A DNA stretch of 64,000 nt from Agrobacterium pusense (lineage in GTDB: Bacteria > Pseudomonadota > Alphaproteobacteria > Rhizobiales > Rhizobiaceae): assembly GCF_900102105.1 (NCBI RefSeq), contig NZ_FNBB01000012.1, positions 1-64,000 on the forward strand. Direction: 5' to 3'. Positions 17,640-26,591 of this stretch are shown here, one piece after another; the first letter of the stretch is position 1, and every line of letters begins with the position of its first letter. The position numbers were made by a program, and so were the translations under genes. Under the pieces are notes generated by a model, which did not search any database, was not told the DNA's origin, and was given only the letters and a program-made list of their open reading frames with translations.

Positions 17640-19139
17640 TCAATCCGCCTTGTTGCGGCGGGCCGGGAAGAGAATGACGTCGCGGATTGACGGGGCGTTG
17701 GTCAAAAGCATGATCAGGCGGTCGACGCCGATGCCGAGGCCGCCGGCGGGTGGCATGCCCTGGTCGATGGCGTCGAGGAACTCGTCGTCCAGCTGCTTGT
17801 CCTTTTCGCCACGCGCATGCGCCTGTTCCAGCTGCTCCACCATGCGGCGGCGCTGTTCTTCCGGATCGTTGAGTTCCGAGAAGGCGTTGCCCACTTCCCA
17901 GGCGTTGCAATAGCTTTCGAAACGCTCGACGAGGCGGGGTTCGCCCGGCACTTCCTTGGCGAAGGGCGAGATGTCTTTCGGAAAGTGCGTGACGTGGCTC
18001 GGCTGGATCAGCGTGCCTTCCACCTTCTCTTCGAAGATGAAGGCAAGGCATTCGCCCCAGGTCCAGTCCTTCTCGACAGCAAAACCGGCGGCCTTGGCGG
18101 CAGCTCGGGCTTCTTCGTCGGTCTTGATGGCGAGGAAGTCGATAGCGGTTGCTTCCTTCACCGCATCAGGCATCGGCACGCGCTTGAACGGACCCTTGAA
18201 CGAGATCGTCTGGCCCTGGAATTCCACCTCTGTGGTGCCGTGGAGCGAGATCGCCAGCGTCTCGAACAGCCGCTCAACGAGACCCATGATGTCCTCGTAG
18301 TCGGCATAGGCCCAATAGCACTCCATCATGGTGAATTCAGGATTGTGCCGTGTGGAGACGCCTTCGTTGCGGAAGTTGCGGTTGATTTCAAAAACCTTGT
18401 CGGAAAGGCCTGATACCAGCGTGCGCTTCAGGAAAAGTTCCGGCGCGATGCGCAGATACATGTCCATCTTCAGCGTGTTGTGGAAGGTCTTGAACGGATC
18501 GGCGGTCGCGCCGCCATAGACGGTCTGCAGCATCGGCGTCTCGACTTCGAGGAAGCCTTCGGCCTCCATGAAGCGGCGGATGCCGGAGAGAATCTTCGAG
18601 CGCTGCAGGAATCGCAGCTTGGATTCCTCGTTGGAGAGAATGTCGAGGTGGCGCTTGCGGTAACGCAGCTCGATGTCGGAGACGCCGTGCCACTTCTCGG
18701 GCATCGGCAGCAGCGACTTCGTCAGCATGGTGATTTCTTCGGCGTTGATCGTCAGCTCACCGCGCTTGGTGCGGCGCACCTTGCCAGTCACGCCGATGAT
18801 GTCGCCGATATCGATCATCGGCAGCAGGTTGCGCGCCGCTTCCGGCGTCGTATCCTTGTGCGAGAAGATCTGCACCTTGCCCGAGGCGTCATGAATATCC
18901 ATGAACATGCCGGAATTGCGCGAGGAATAAACGCGCCCCGCCACCGTCACCGTATCACCGGTCTCGACGTCGGCTTCGATATCGGCATATTTTTCCGCCA
19001 GCTCGGCATTGCTCATCGTGCGGTGGAAATGCGCCGGATAGACGTCGCCGATCTGCTCGCGCAGCAGCGCAAGTTTCTGGCGGCGCACTTCTGTCGCGTC
19101 GGAGGAGAGGGCGGTGGTTTCGGTCTTGGTGTCGGTCAT
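17640..19139 (-). CDS. lysS: Lysyl-tRNA synthetase, class II
   Basis: A 499-residue class II synthetase that charges tRNA-Lys in the cytosol. An OB-fold anticodon-binding domain (about residues 60-160, with TVAGRVYSSRNSGMFMDI) precedes the catalytic core. Motif 2 is FRNEGVSTRHNPEFTMMECY and motif 3 is GLGIGVDRLIMLL. The 20-odd-residue N-terminal Thr/Glu stretch is disordered but not unusual in this group. It is on the same strand as gltX, with a 140-bp palindromic repeat in the gap, so the two synthetases may share a transcript. Confidence 0.97.
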   Translation of the reverse strand: MTDTKTETTALSSDATEVRRQKLALLREQIGDVYPAHFHRTMSNAELAEKYADIEADVETGDTVTVAGRVYSSRNSGMFMDIHDASGKVQIFSHKDTTPEAARNLLPMIDIGDIIGVTGKVRRTKRGELTINAEEITMLTKSLLPMPEKWHGVSDIELRYRKRHLDILSNEESKLRFLQRSKILSGIRRFMEAEGFLEVETPMLQTVYGGATADPFKTFHNTLKMDMYLRIAPELFLKRTLVSGLSDKVFEINRNFRNEGVSTRHNPEFTMMECYWAYADYEDIMGLVERLFETLAISLHGTTEVEFQGQTISFKGPFKRVPMPDAVKEATAIDFLAIKTDEEARAAAKAAGFAVEKDWTWGECLAFIFEEKVEGTLIQPSHVTHFPKDISPFAKEVPGEPRLVERFESYCNAWEVGNAFSELNDPEEQRRRMVEQLEQAHARGEKDKQLDDEFLDAIDQGMPPAGGLGIGVDRLIMLLTNAPSIRDVILFPARRNKAD

Positions 19140-19193
19140 CGTGTTCGCCTTTAGCGGGCTTGTTCGTTGCGGTTACCCTTGGCGCTCTGGGTT

Positions 19194-19333
19194 ACCCCCC
19201 TCTGTCCTGCCGGACATCTCCCCCACAAGGGGGCAGATCAGATGCCGCGCCCGCCCGTTCCATGGGCAAGGTGTCAGCCGCTTGTCGATCTCCCCCCCTT
19301 GAGGGGGAGATGCCCGGCAGGGCAGAGGGGGGT
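19194..19333. repeat. GC-rich palindromic repeat (family 2), 140-bp copy
   Basis: Bounded by ACCCCCCTCTG and CAGAGGGGGGT. Inside each end, CCTGCCGG-(A/G)CATCTCCCCC pairs with the opposite arm, and a second hairpin CTCCCCC/GGGGGAG stands at both ends. It fills the lysS-gltX gap. Related copies are at 31789 and 54471, and a collapsed one at 45881. Confidence 0.88.
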
Positions 19334-19390
19334 GAGCCCCAGGCAAAGGGCGTATTCTAAAATGCTGCCGTCACCGCCAGCACGTCATCA

Positions 19391-20848
19391 TCAGCTTCCG
19401 CTGCCAACCATCGTGGCCACAACGGCGATCGCAGCCTTCAGGCGCTGGCGCACGACGGAGCGGCCAAGCAGCGCCATCGAGTCAAACAGCGGCAGCGAGC
19501 GCGACGATCCGGACATGGCGACAAAAAGCGGCGGCGTGACGACGCGCAGCTTCTTGCCGGTGCGTTCGGCCACATCGCGCAGCTCGGCCTCGATGGCTTC
19601 CACATTCCAGTCGGGCATCTTTTCGAGGTCTGCCGCAACCGTGGTGAGGATTTCGTGGATTTCTTCCGGCTTGCTCTTCAGCCCGGCAAAGGAGGCGGGC
19701 GTCAGGCCAGCATCGCTTGCGAGCAGGAAGCCAGCAAGGTTAGGCAGCTCGCCGAGTTTGGAAACGCGGCTCTGCGCAAGCTTCAGGCCCTCGGTCAGGC
19801 GGGAATTCTCCATCGCCCATTCCAGTGTGCGGGCAATGAACTCTTCCGGCGAAAGCTTTTCGCGCAGCCAGCGGCCGTTCAGCCAGTCCAGCTTCTGAAT
19901 GTCGAAAATGGCGCCGGCCTTGGAAAGCGCTTCCGGGTCGAACTTCGCGGCGAGCTCGTCCATGGTCAGAAGCTCTTCGCCCTCTGCGATCTGGATGAAG
20001 AACAGGCCGAGGAAGTTCATCAACGCTTCCGGCAGGTAGCCGAGCGCGGAATAATAGGAGATCGAGGTCGGGTTCTTGCGCTTGGAAAGCTTCGACTTGT
20101 CGGCATTGCGCATCAGCGAGAGATGCATGAACACCGGCTCCTGCCAGCCGAAATAACGGTACAGCAGAATGTGCTTGGGCACCGAAGCCAGCCATTCTTC
20201 GCCGCGCGCCACATGGCTGATCTTCATCAGATGGTCGTCGATGACGTTGGCCATGTGATAGGTCGGCATGCCGTCGGCCTTGATCAGCACCTGCATGTCG
20301 ACGGAATCCCACGGGATCGAGACATCGCCATAAACGCCGTCATGGAAATCGCACGAGCCTTCGGTCGGGATTTTCATGCGCACGACGTTCGCTTCACCGG
20401 CGGCGACGCGGGCGGTTACTTCCTCGGCCTTCAGGTTGAGGCAGTGACCATCGTATTTCGGCGGCTTGCCGGCGGCGCGCTGGGCTTCGCGCATCTGCTC
20501 CAGCCGCTCGGGCGTGCAGAAACAGCGGAAGGCATGGCCCTTTTCCAGAAGTTCTTCGGCATAGGGCCAGTACATCGCCTTGCGCTCTGACTGGCGGTAG
20601 GGACCGTAAGGGCCGCCGACATCGGGGCCTTCCGACCAGGTAAGGCCGGTCCAGCGCAGGGCTTCCAGCACCTTCTGCTCATATTCGAGGGTCGAGCGGG
20701 TGGCGTCGGTATCCTCGATGCGCAGGATGAACTCGCCGCCGTGTTTCTTGGCGAAGAGATAGTTGAACAGCGCGATATAAGCGGTGCCGACATGCGGCTC
20801 GCCGGTGGGGGAAGGTGCGATGCGGACGCGAACGCCGGAAGTGGTCAT
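19391..20848 (-). CDS. gltX: Glutamyl-tRNA synthetase (one of two GluRS types found in alphaproteobacteria)
   Basis: A 485-residue class I synthetase. The HIGH-type motif is in APSPTGEPHVGTAYIALFNY (about residues 8-27), and the KMSKS-type motif is KLSKRKN near residue 257. The start is the ATG at 20848, giving MTTSGVRVRIAPSPTGEPHV; an earlier start would add 19 atypical residues. Alphaproteobacteria usually carry two GluRS genes, one of which can be specialised for tRNA-Gln mischarging before amidation. Which type this is cannot be settled here, so no number is given. Confidence 0.95.
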   Translation of the reverse strand: MTTSGVRVRIAPSPTGEPHVGTAYIALFNYLFAKKHGGEFILRIEDTDATRSTLEYEQKVLEALRWTGLTWSEGPDVGGPYGPYRQSERKAMYWPYAEELLEKGHAFRCFCTPERLEQMREAQRAAGKPPKYDGHCLNLKAEEVTARVAAGEANVVRMKIPTEGSCDFHDGVYGDVSIPWDSVDMQVLIKADGMPTYHMANVIDDHLMKISHVARGEEWLASVPKHILLYRYFGWQEPVFMHLSLMRNADKSKLSKRKNPTSISYYSALGYLPEALMNFLGLFFIQIAEGEELLTMDELAAKFDPEALSKAGAIFDIQKLDWLNGRWLREKLSPEEFIARTLEWAMENSRLTEGLKLAQSRVSKLGELPNLAGFLLASDAGLTPASFAGLKSKPEEIHEILTTVAADLEKMPDWNVEAIEAELRDVAERTGKKLRVVTPPLFVAMSGSSRSLPLFDSMALLGRSVVRQRLKAAIAVVATMVGSGS

Positions 20849-21061
20849 GAATTTCACTCGTCGTGACGTGGCGGTGACATCGGGGCGGTTCCACCCTGAT
20901 ACCACGGAGTTTTCGTTTGGATGCGGCAGGACATCATGTCGAAAGGCGAAAAGAAAGTGCCTTTTTCATATTCCCGTTCGGCTTGGGCTTAGGCCATATT
21001 CTGCCGCAGGCGTCAAGGAAATATGGAGCCTCCAGAGGTCGGCCGGTCCTGCCGGCTGGCT

Positions 21062-22834
21062 TCAGTTGACCGGCCAGACGTAAAGCAGCATGGGAATGCT
21101 GGCGAGGACGATCATGATCGATAGCGGCAGGCCAAGCCGCGGATAGTCGCTGAAACGATAACCGCCAGGACCCATGACCAGCGTATTGCACTGGTGCCCG
21201 ATGGGGGTGAGGAAATCGCAGCCCGCGCCGATCGCCACCGCCATCAGGAAGGCCTCCGGCCGGAAACCGAGCATGGTGGCAAAACCCGCTGCAATCGGCG
21301 CCATGACCAGCACCGTTGCGGCATTGTTGAGAAAGGGCGTAACCGCCATGGCGGTGAGCAGGATCATGCCGAGCGCGGCAAAGGGCGGCAGGCCCTGAGC
21401 CGCGTTGCCGAGCCAGGCGGCGATCAACTCGCTGGCGCCGCTGGTGCGCAGCGAGTCGCTGACGGGAATGAGGGCGGCGAGCATGACGAGGATCGGGCCA
21501 TCGACGGATTTGTAGACTTCGGTCAGCGGAATCGCGCCGACGACGATCATCATGAAGGCGGCTGCGAAAAAGGCGACCGAGACCGGGACCAGACCGCTGC
21601 CGGCCGCGATCATGGCGGCGGCGAGTACGATGACCGGCAAAAGCGCGCGGCGCTGTACGCCGAGCAGAATCTCCCGCTGCGCCAGCGGCAGCAGCGAAAA
21701 TTCCTGCAGCACCTGCGGCAGGTTCTTGCGGCTGCCCTGTAAAAGGATGACGTCACCCGCCTGCAATGTCAGTTCCGAGAGCCGCTGGCTGACACGCTGG
21801 CCGCGCCGGCTCACCGCGATCAGGTTGACGCCACGCGTATAGGACAGCGCGAGTTCCCGCGCCGAAATGCCGTTCAGAACGGATTCGTTGCTGATGACGG
21901 CCTCCATGGAAATGAGATCGGCGGTTTTTTGGCCGTTCTCCATCAGGGGCTTGCCGGAAAGCAGCAACTTTGCCTGGGAGACGATGCGGTCGAGCCCTTC
22001 CGGGCTGCCTTCGAGCAGAACCGTGTCTCCGGCCTTCAGCGTCACGTCGGGAAAGGGGGAAATGCGCCGCGGTCCGCGCAGGATGGTGCTGGCGATGACA
22101 TCGCCATCGGCCTGCTTGAGAAGTTCGCGCAGCGGCTTGTCCGCAAAGGTATTGTCTGCAGGCAGCGTCGCTTCGGCGGTATAGGCGGACTGGTCGAGAA
22201 TATCCTCGACAGAGGCCTTTTCCCGGTTACGCACCGGAAGCAACCGATAACCGAAGGTCAGGAAGATGATGCCGATGACGGTGAGGCCAGCCCCAACGGG
22301 CGTGAAATCGAACATCGAGAAGCTCTCACCGGTCATCTCCTCACGCAGGCGCGAGACGACGATGTTCGGCGACGTGCCAATCTGCGTCATCAGCCCGCCC
22401 AGCAAGGCGGCAAACGCCATTGGCATCAGGTAATAGGAAACCGGGCTTCCGGATTTGCGGGCGAACTGGAACGCGACAGGCATCATGATGGCGAGTGCGC
22501 CAATGTTCTTGATGAAGGCCGACATGACGGCGACGACGATCATCAGGAAGGCGAGCTGCAGGCCTTTTGAATGCATCTCGGGGAAATATTTCTTGATCGT
22601 CATGTCGACGATGCCTGAACGCGCCACCGCCGAACTGACAACCAGCGCGCTGCCGACGATGATGACGATATCATCCGAAAAGCCGGAAAATGCCTTGTCG
22701 AAAGGCACGACGCCGAGTGCTACAGCCACCAGCAGCGCGCTGCAGGCGACGACGTCATAACGAAACCTGTCCCAGATGAAGGCCACCATCATGCCGGCGA
22801 TGACGGTGAAGGCGAGGATCTGGTCTGTCGTCAT
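21062..22834 (-). CDS. SLC13-family (DASS) permease with two TrkA-C domains
   Basis: A 590-residue inner-membrane carrier. The N-terminal membrane half (about residues 1-190) and C-terminal half (about 395-590) flank two soluble RCK/TrkA-C domains (about 207-290 and 300-375, each with an ITLKAGDTVLLEGS-like strand pattern). The motifs SAFIKNIGALAIMMP and AVTPFLNNAATVLVMAP, with GCDFLTPIGHQCNTL, are the paired SNT-type substrate/Na+ loops of this superfamily. Related proteins move sulfate, dicarboxylates or other anions. It has no operon partners to narrow the substrate. Confidence 0.88.
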   Translation of the reverse strand: MTTDQILAFTVIAGMMVAFIWDRFRYDVVACSALLVAVALGVVPFDKAFSGFSDDIVIIVGSALVVSSAVARSGIVDMTIKKYFPEMHSKGLQLAFLMIVVAVMSAFIKNIGALAIMMPVAFQFARKSGSPVSYYLMPMAFAALLGGLMTQIGTSPNIVVSRLREEMTGESFSMFDFTPVGAGLTVIGIIFLTFGYRLLPVRNREKASVEDILDQSAYTAEATLPADNTFADKPLRELLKQADGDVIASTILRGPRRISPFPDVTLKAGDTVLLEGSPEGLDRIVSQAKLLLSGKPLMENGQKTADLISMEAVISNESVLNGISARELALSYTRGVNLIAVSRRGQRVSQRLSELTLQAGDVILLQGSRKNLPQVLQEFSLLPLAQREILLGVQRRALLPVIVLAAAMIAAGSGLVPVSVAFFAAAFMMIVVGAIPLTEVYKSVDGPILVMLAALIPVSDSLRTSGASELIAAWLGNAAQGLPPFAALGMILLTAMAVTPFLNNAATVLVMAPIAAGFATMLGFRPEAFLMAVAIGAGCDFLTPIGHQCNTLVMGPGGYRFSDYPRLGLPLSIMIVLASIPMLLYVWPVN

Positions 22835-22949
22835 GCTGGCTTATGCTTTCGAAGGAGAGGCGGCGGAAGTCGCACCTATCGATGAGGATATCGAAGAACG
22901 CAAGCCGGGGTGAGGCGGTTCCTGGCGTGAACTGAGGATTCACGCCCCT

Positions 22950-23064
22950 CCGTCATGCCGGACTTGATCCGGCATCCAGCCAGCCCAAGTCTTTGGGCTG
23001 AAAGGACTCTCTCCAACGCGCAGACGCGCGTCGGCTGGATGCCGGATCAAGTCCGGCATGACGG
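22950..23064 (-). repeat. 115-bp modular palindromic repeat (family 1), copy B
   Basis: CCGTCAT to ATGACGG, with the CAGCCCAAG hairpin first, so its orientation is opposite to copy A. It ends 14 bp from the stop codon of the GIY-YIG gene. With copy C it forms a direct repeat pair around that gene. Exactly 115 bp. Confidence 0.9.
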
Positions 23065-23077
23065 AGGTGAGGTTTCG

Positions 23078-23365
23078 TTAGAGAAGATAATGAGCGATAT
23101 CGTCCCATTCCGGATTGAGATCTTCAATCAACTTGATCTTCCAAGCGCGTGGCCAGTTTTTTATATTCTTTTCTCTAGCAATCGCGTCCGTGACGAGATC
23201 GTATGTCTCGAACCAAACGAGAGTCTTGACGCCATAACGGGTTGTGAAACCGGGTGTCAGATTGTTCTGATGCTCATATAGTCGCTGAGAAAGATTGCTG
23301 GTAACGCCAGTATAGAGCGTTCCGTTTCTTTTCGATGCAAGAATATAAACGTAACCTTGGCGCAT
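23078..23365 (-). CDS. GIY-YIG domain nuclease-like protein (UPF0213/YhbQ type)
   Basis: A 95-residue single-domain GIY-YIG protein. The GIY equivalent is GYVYILASKR (residues 4-13) and the YIG equivalent is LYTGVTSNLSQRLYEHQNN (about 17-35). The catalytic arginine is in the SQRLYEH helix, and a glutamate comes near the conserved REKNIKNWPRAWKIKLIE stretch (about 63-80). Family members are small Mg-dependent endonucleases of unclear role. GC content counted by hand over 23101-23340 is about 46%, well below the neighbours. Direct copies of the 115-bp repeat lie 14 bp after its stop and 52 bp before its start, suggesting it arrived with or is kept by the repeats. Confidence 0.9.
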   Translation of the reverse strand: MRQGYVYILASKRNGTLYTGVTSNLSQRLYEHQNNLTPGFTTRYGVKTLVWFETYDLVTDAIAREKNIKNWPRAWKIKLIEDLNPEWDDIAHYLL

Positions 23366-23416
23366 GAGAAAAGCATGCGCAGCGCCAACTATTTTGGCAA
23401 TAGGCAGAAATCATTT

Positions 23417-23531
23417 CCGTCATACCGGACTTGATCCGGTATCCAGCCAGCCCAAGTCCTTGGGCTGAAGGGACTCTTTACGATGCGCAGACGCGCATCG
23501 GCTGGATGCCGGATCAAGTCCGGCACGACGG
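23417..23531 (-). repeat. 115-bp modular palindromic repeat (family 1), copy C
   Basis: Same orientation and the same 115-bp length as copy B, with ends CCGTCAT and ACGACGG (one base changed). It stands 52 bp upstream of the GIY-YIG start and 13 bp from the 3' end of the TerC gene. Confidence 0.9.
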
Positions 23532-23543
23532 AAGGAAGTGCGG

Positions 23544-24302
23544 TCAATGCGCCTCTTCCGCACCCGCCTTCTTCTTTCGCCTTGCATTGCGCGCCAGCAT
23601 GTTGAGCAGTTCCACCAGTGCCGAGAACGCCATGGCGGCATAGACGTAGCCCTTGGGAACATGGAAGCCCATGCCTTCGGCGATCAGTGTCGTGCCGATC
23701 ATCATCAGGAAGGCGAGCGCCAGCATGACGATGGTGGGGTTACGCTCGATGAAATTGGCGAGCGGCGTTGCGGCCAGCAGCATGACTGTCACGGCCACGA
23801 TGACGGCGACGATCATGATCGGCAGGTGAGGGGTCATGCCGACGGCGGTGATGATGCTGTCCACCGAGAAGACGAGGTCGAGCAGCAGGATCTGGCCGAT
23901 GGCGGCGCCGAAATTCATGCCCACAGGGCCGCCCACCAGGTCTTCCTTGTGGTCTTCCGGGTCGACATTGTGGTGAATTTCCTTGGTCGCCTTCCAGACG
24001 AGGAAGAGACCGCCGGCGATGAGGATCATGTCCTTCCACGAGAATGGGTGGCCGAAGGCTTCGAAGACCGGTGTGGTGAGCTGCACGATCCAGGCGACGG
24101 TACCAAGCAGGCCAAGGCGCATGACGAGCGCGAGGCCTATGCCGATCTTGCGGGCTTTTTCGCGCTGTTCAGGCGGCAGCTTGTTGGTGAGAATGGAGAT
24201 GAAGATCAGGTTGTCGATGCCAAGCACGACCTCCATGACGATCAGTGTGACGAGCGCCACCCAGGCGGCGGGGTCCGACAGAAGAGGGAGAATGGACTCC
24301 AT
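23544..24302 (-). CDS. TerC-family integral membrane protein
   Basis: A 252-residue TerC-domain protein with about seven membrane segments. The hallmark acidic motif [13 protein letters not shown] appears early (about residues 25-37) and its partner [17 protein letters not shown] in the middle (about 135-151); these paired Asp-Asn/Ser sites are thought to bind a cation. A soluble loop ([16 protein letters not shown]) separates the halves. Family members are implicated in manganese export or metalation and tellurite resistance. The start is the ATG at 24302. No manganese riboswitch of the yybP-ykoY kind could be seen in the 193 bp upstream. Confidence 0.9.
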   Translation of the reverse strand: MESILPLLSDPAAWVALVTLIVMEVVLGIDNLIFISILTNKLPPEQREKARKIGIGLALVMRLGLLGTVAWIVQLTTPVFEAFGHPFSWKDMILIAGGLFLVWKATKEIHHNVDPEDHKEDLVGGPVGMNFGAAIGQILLLDLVFSVDSIITAVGMTPHLPIMIVAVIVAVTVMLLAATPLANFIERNPTIVMLALAFLMMIGTTLIAEGMGFHVPKGYVYAAMAFSALVELLNMLARNARRKKKAGAEEAH

Positions 24303-24495
24303 CAGGTATGTTTTCCTTTCAGCAACAAGGCCAGCCGATATATTCGGTGGGTGGAATTTATAGCGCAATACGCGAGAAACAAGGAGATAGCTCCTGTGTT
24401 TGGCAAGATTTCATCGAAATTTCGCGCAAACCGCGTATCGGACGCCATTGCCTTGCCGGCCCGATGCCGGTCAGGCCGTCCCTTGCTGAATGGTC

Positions 24496-25197
24496 TCAGG
24501 CCTTGTCTGTTCCGTAAGCCGCCATGAATACGTTGATGGCGCTGCTGATAACCCGGTCCAGTTCCTCGTCGGGAACCGGGCCTTCCAGTTCGCCGAACAG
24601 CCGCAGCTTGAAGAAGGTGCCGGTGGAAAGCTCGATATATTGCCGGGCGGCCAGTTCAGGATCGTCCACTTTCAGATGGCCGATCTCGACCTGATGTTGG
24701 ATGAAATCCAGGAGCACGGTGCGTACGTTGTTCGGAGCCGACAGGAAAAAGCGCTGCGCCAGTTTTGGCATGCGATCGATGACGCCGAGCACCGAACGCA
24801 TGGCGGGGATCATGTCCGAACAGATCATCTTGTTGGCAAAGGCCTTGCCGAACTGCTCCAGCCCCTCGCGCACCTCCTCGGTGCCCTCAAGGATATGGCG
24901 CATGGAGGTGGCGAATTCGTTGCGATGGTGGTCGACGAGCGCAACGAACAGATCCTCCTTGTTGGAGAAATAGACGTAGATCGTGCCCTTGGAAACGCCC
25001 GCTTCACGCGTGATGTCGTTCATGCTGGCCGCATCGAAGCCCTTGCGCTTGAACACACGCCACGCACCTGCCAGAATCTGCTCGCGTTTGGCCGGGTCTT
25101 CGCCCGCCGCAAAACGCCCGGCGGCATTGCCCGGACAGCCCGTTTCCGTTTCCGTCTCCATATCCCTGTCTTCACCTGCCATCGCTACCGCCCTCAT
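24496..25197 (-). CDS. emrR: TetR-family repressor of the adjacent efflux operon
   Basis: A 233-residue TetR regulator with a helix-turn-helix at about residues 35-80 (MNDITREAGVSKGTIYVYFSNKEDL) and a ligand-binding C-terminal domain. A Glu/Thr-rich N-terminus precedes the first helix, and the start could be the later ATG giving METETETG. It is divergent from an HlyD-EmrB pair, with two inverted repeats in the 148-bp gap. This matches the described emrR-emrAB arrangement of Agrobacterium, where the repressor responds to flavonoid-type inducers; identity here is inferred from family and context. Confidence 0.87.
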   Translation of the reverse strand: MRAVAMAGEDRDMETETETGCPGNAAGRFAAGEDPAKREQILAGAWRVFKRKGFDAASMNDITREAGVSKGTIYVYFSNKEDLFVALVDHHRNEFATSMRHILEGTEEVREGLEQFGKAFANKMICSDMIPAMRSVLGVIDRMPKLAQRFFLSAPNNVRTVLLDFIQHQVEIGHLKVDDPELAARQYIELSTGTFFKLRLFGELEGPVPDEELDRVISSAINVFMAAYGTDKA

Positions 25198-25232
25198 AGC
25201 ATCACAACGGCGTAAAAAAAATTAACCGAACG

Positions 25233-25250
25233 TCGAACCAATCGGTTCGA
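25233..25250. promoter_or_regulatory. TetR-type operator 1 between emrR and emrA
   Basis: TCGAACCAATCGGTTCGA is a perfect 7-bp inverted repeat with a 4-bp spacer, 36 bp upstream of the repressor start. Confidence 0.72.
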
Positions 25251-25289
25251 TAACACTTGATATGTGTCAGGAAAGAGATTATGTCAATC

Positions 25290-25303
25290 GAACCGAACGG
25301 TTC
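25290..25303. promoter_or_regulatory. TetR-type operator 2 between emrR and emrA
   Basis: GAACC-GAAC-GGTTC shares the GAACC/GGTTC core and 4-bp spacing of operator 1, 43 bp upstream of emrA. Its centre is 55 bp from that of operator 1, so a repressor dimer could bind each. Confidence 0.7.
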
Positions 25304-25345
25304 AGTTCGAAAAACTTTCTTCAATCTATCACGGTAAGCTCTCTC

Positions 25346-26557
25346 ATGTCGGCCCAGAAGAATAATGCGGTTCGCGCCGTCAACGATGCGGAAGAGGCGG
25401 ATATCTCCGCCAAGGCCGAGACCTCTCCCGCAAAGCCGGCGGAGGCGCCTTCCCAGCAGCCGCAGGCAGCGCCGGCACCAAAGCAGAAGAAGCGCTCGAA
25501 GCTTCTGCCTGTCATTGCCATTGCACTGCTGGCCGGTGCTGGCTGGTACGGTTACAACTGGTGGATCGATGGTCGCTTCCTGGTGTCGACGGACGACGCC
25601 TATATCGAAGGTGACATCGCGGTCATCGCGCCGAAGGTTTCCGGTTACGTCGCCAGGGTGAACGTGGTCGAGAACCAGGAAGTCAAGGCGGGCGACCCGC
25701 TGGTGACGCTTGACGACGGCGATTATCGTATCGCGCTTGACCAGGCCGAAGCGCAGATCCGCACCGAGGAACTGTCTCTGAAGCGTATCGATGCGCAGAT
25801 CATCGGCGGCGAAGCGGCGCTCGAGCAGGCCGTTGCCCAGAAGGGCGCGCTGGATGCAGCCCTTCGTGGTGCGGAAATCACCCAGAAGCGCGCAAGCCAG
25901 CTGCAGGCAAAGGATGTCGGCACGGTTGCCGCGTCCGATAATGCGCAGGTCGCGCTCGATCAGGCCAAGGCGAATGTCGTGGCCGGCGATGCCGCCATCG
26001 CCTCGGCCAAGGCCAATGTGGAGCTCCTGCGCGCCCAGCGTCAGGAGGCGGAAAGCACCATCCGTTCGCTGCAGCTGTCCCGCGACAAGGCGGCCCGCGA
26101 TCTGTCCTTCACGGTTCTGAAGGCGCCTTATGACGGCGTTATCGGCAATCTCGCGGTACAGAATGGCGATCTGGTGTCTGTCGGCAAGCGTCTGGCTTCG
26201 CTGGTGCCGATGAACGAGCTTTATATCGACGCCAATTTCAAGGAAACGCAGCTCGCCCGCGTCGTACCCGGTTCGAAGGTGCGCGTGCATGTCGACGCCT
26301 TTGACGACGCGACGATCGAAGGCACGGTCCAGTCGATCTCGCCGGGTTCCGGCTCGGTCTTCTCGATGCTGCCGCCGGAAAATGCGACGGGCAATTTCAC
26401 CAAGGTCATCCAGCGCGTGCCGGTTCGGATCGTCTTCTCCAAGGAAGACCTCGAAAAGCATAATCTGCGCGCGGGCCTCAGCGTTGTTGTCGATGTCGAT
26501 ACCCGCACGGCGCCGGAAACCACCAGAACGGCGCAAGCTAATCCGCAGGCCAAGTAA
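25346..26557 (+). CDS. emrA: EmrA-type periplasmic adaptor (HlyD/membrane-fusion protein)
   Basis: A 403-residue membrane-fusion protein. An acidic/Ala-Pro-rich cytosolic start is followed by one membrane anchor at about residues 53-75 (LLPVIAIALLAGAGWYGYNW). A lipoyl/barrel-sandwich region follows (VSTDDAYIEGDIAVIAPKVSGY), then a long alpha-helical hairpin of about 110 residues rich in Ala, Gln and Glu, then the second lipoyl half and beta-barrel (LVPMNELYIDANFKETQLARV). The ATG at 25346 is chosen because earlier codons lie inside the operator region. It links EmrB to an outer-membrane TolC-type channel, which is not encoded here. Confidence 0.93.
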   Translation: MSAQKNNAVRAVNDAEEADISAKAETSPAKPAEAPSQQPQAAPAPKQKKRSKLLPVIAIALLAGAGWYGYNWWIDGRFLVSTDDAYIEGDIAVIAPKVSGYVARVNVVENQEVKAGDPLVTLDDGDYRIALDQAEAQIRTEELSLKRIDAQIIGGEAALEQAVAQKGALDAALRGAEITQKRASQLQAKDVGTVAASDNAQVALDQAKANVVAGDAAIASAKANVELLRAQRQEAESTIRSLQLSRDKAARDLSFTVLKAPYDGVIGNLAVQNGDLVSVGKRLASLVPMNELYIDANFKETQLARVVPGSKVRVHVDAFDDATIEGTVQSISPGSGSVFSMLPPENATGNFTKVIQRVPVRIVFSKEDLEKHNLRAGLSVVVDVDTRTAPETTRTAQANPQAK

Positions 26558-26591
26558 GGCGCGTCTTTGACGCACCGTTGAGGGCAAGATC

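Noticed and set aside
17599..17645. A sequence with TTCGAA loop and GC stem that resembles a tRNA T-arm next to lysS
   Set aside because: No acceptor, D or anticodon arm can be drawn around it. It is better explained as the hairpin at the end of lysS.
19194..19333. An insertion sequence between lysS and gltX because of long inverted ends
   Set aside because: Only 140 bp, no transposase and no convincing target-site duplication seen. It belongs to a family of short palindromic repeats.
24303..24495. A manganese (yybP-ykoY) riboswitch upstream of the TerC gene
   Set aside because: The 193 bp lack the conserved paired loops of that class as far as can be judged by eye, and the region holds no T-rich terminator.
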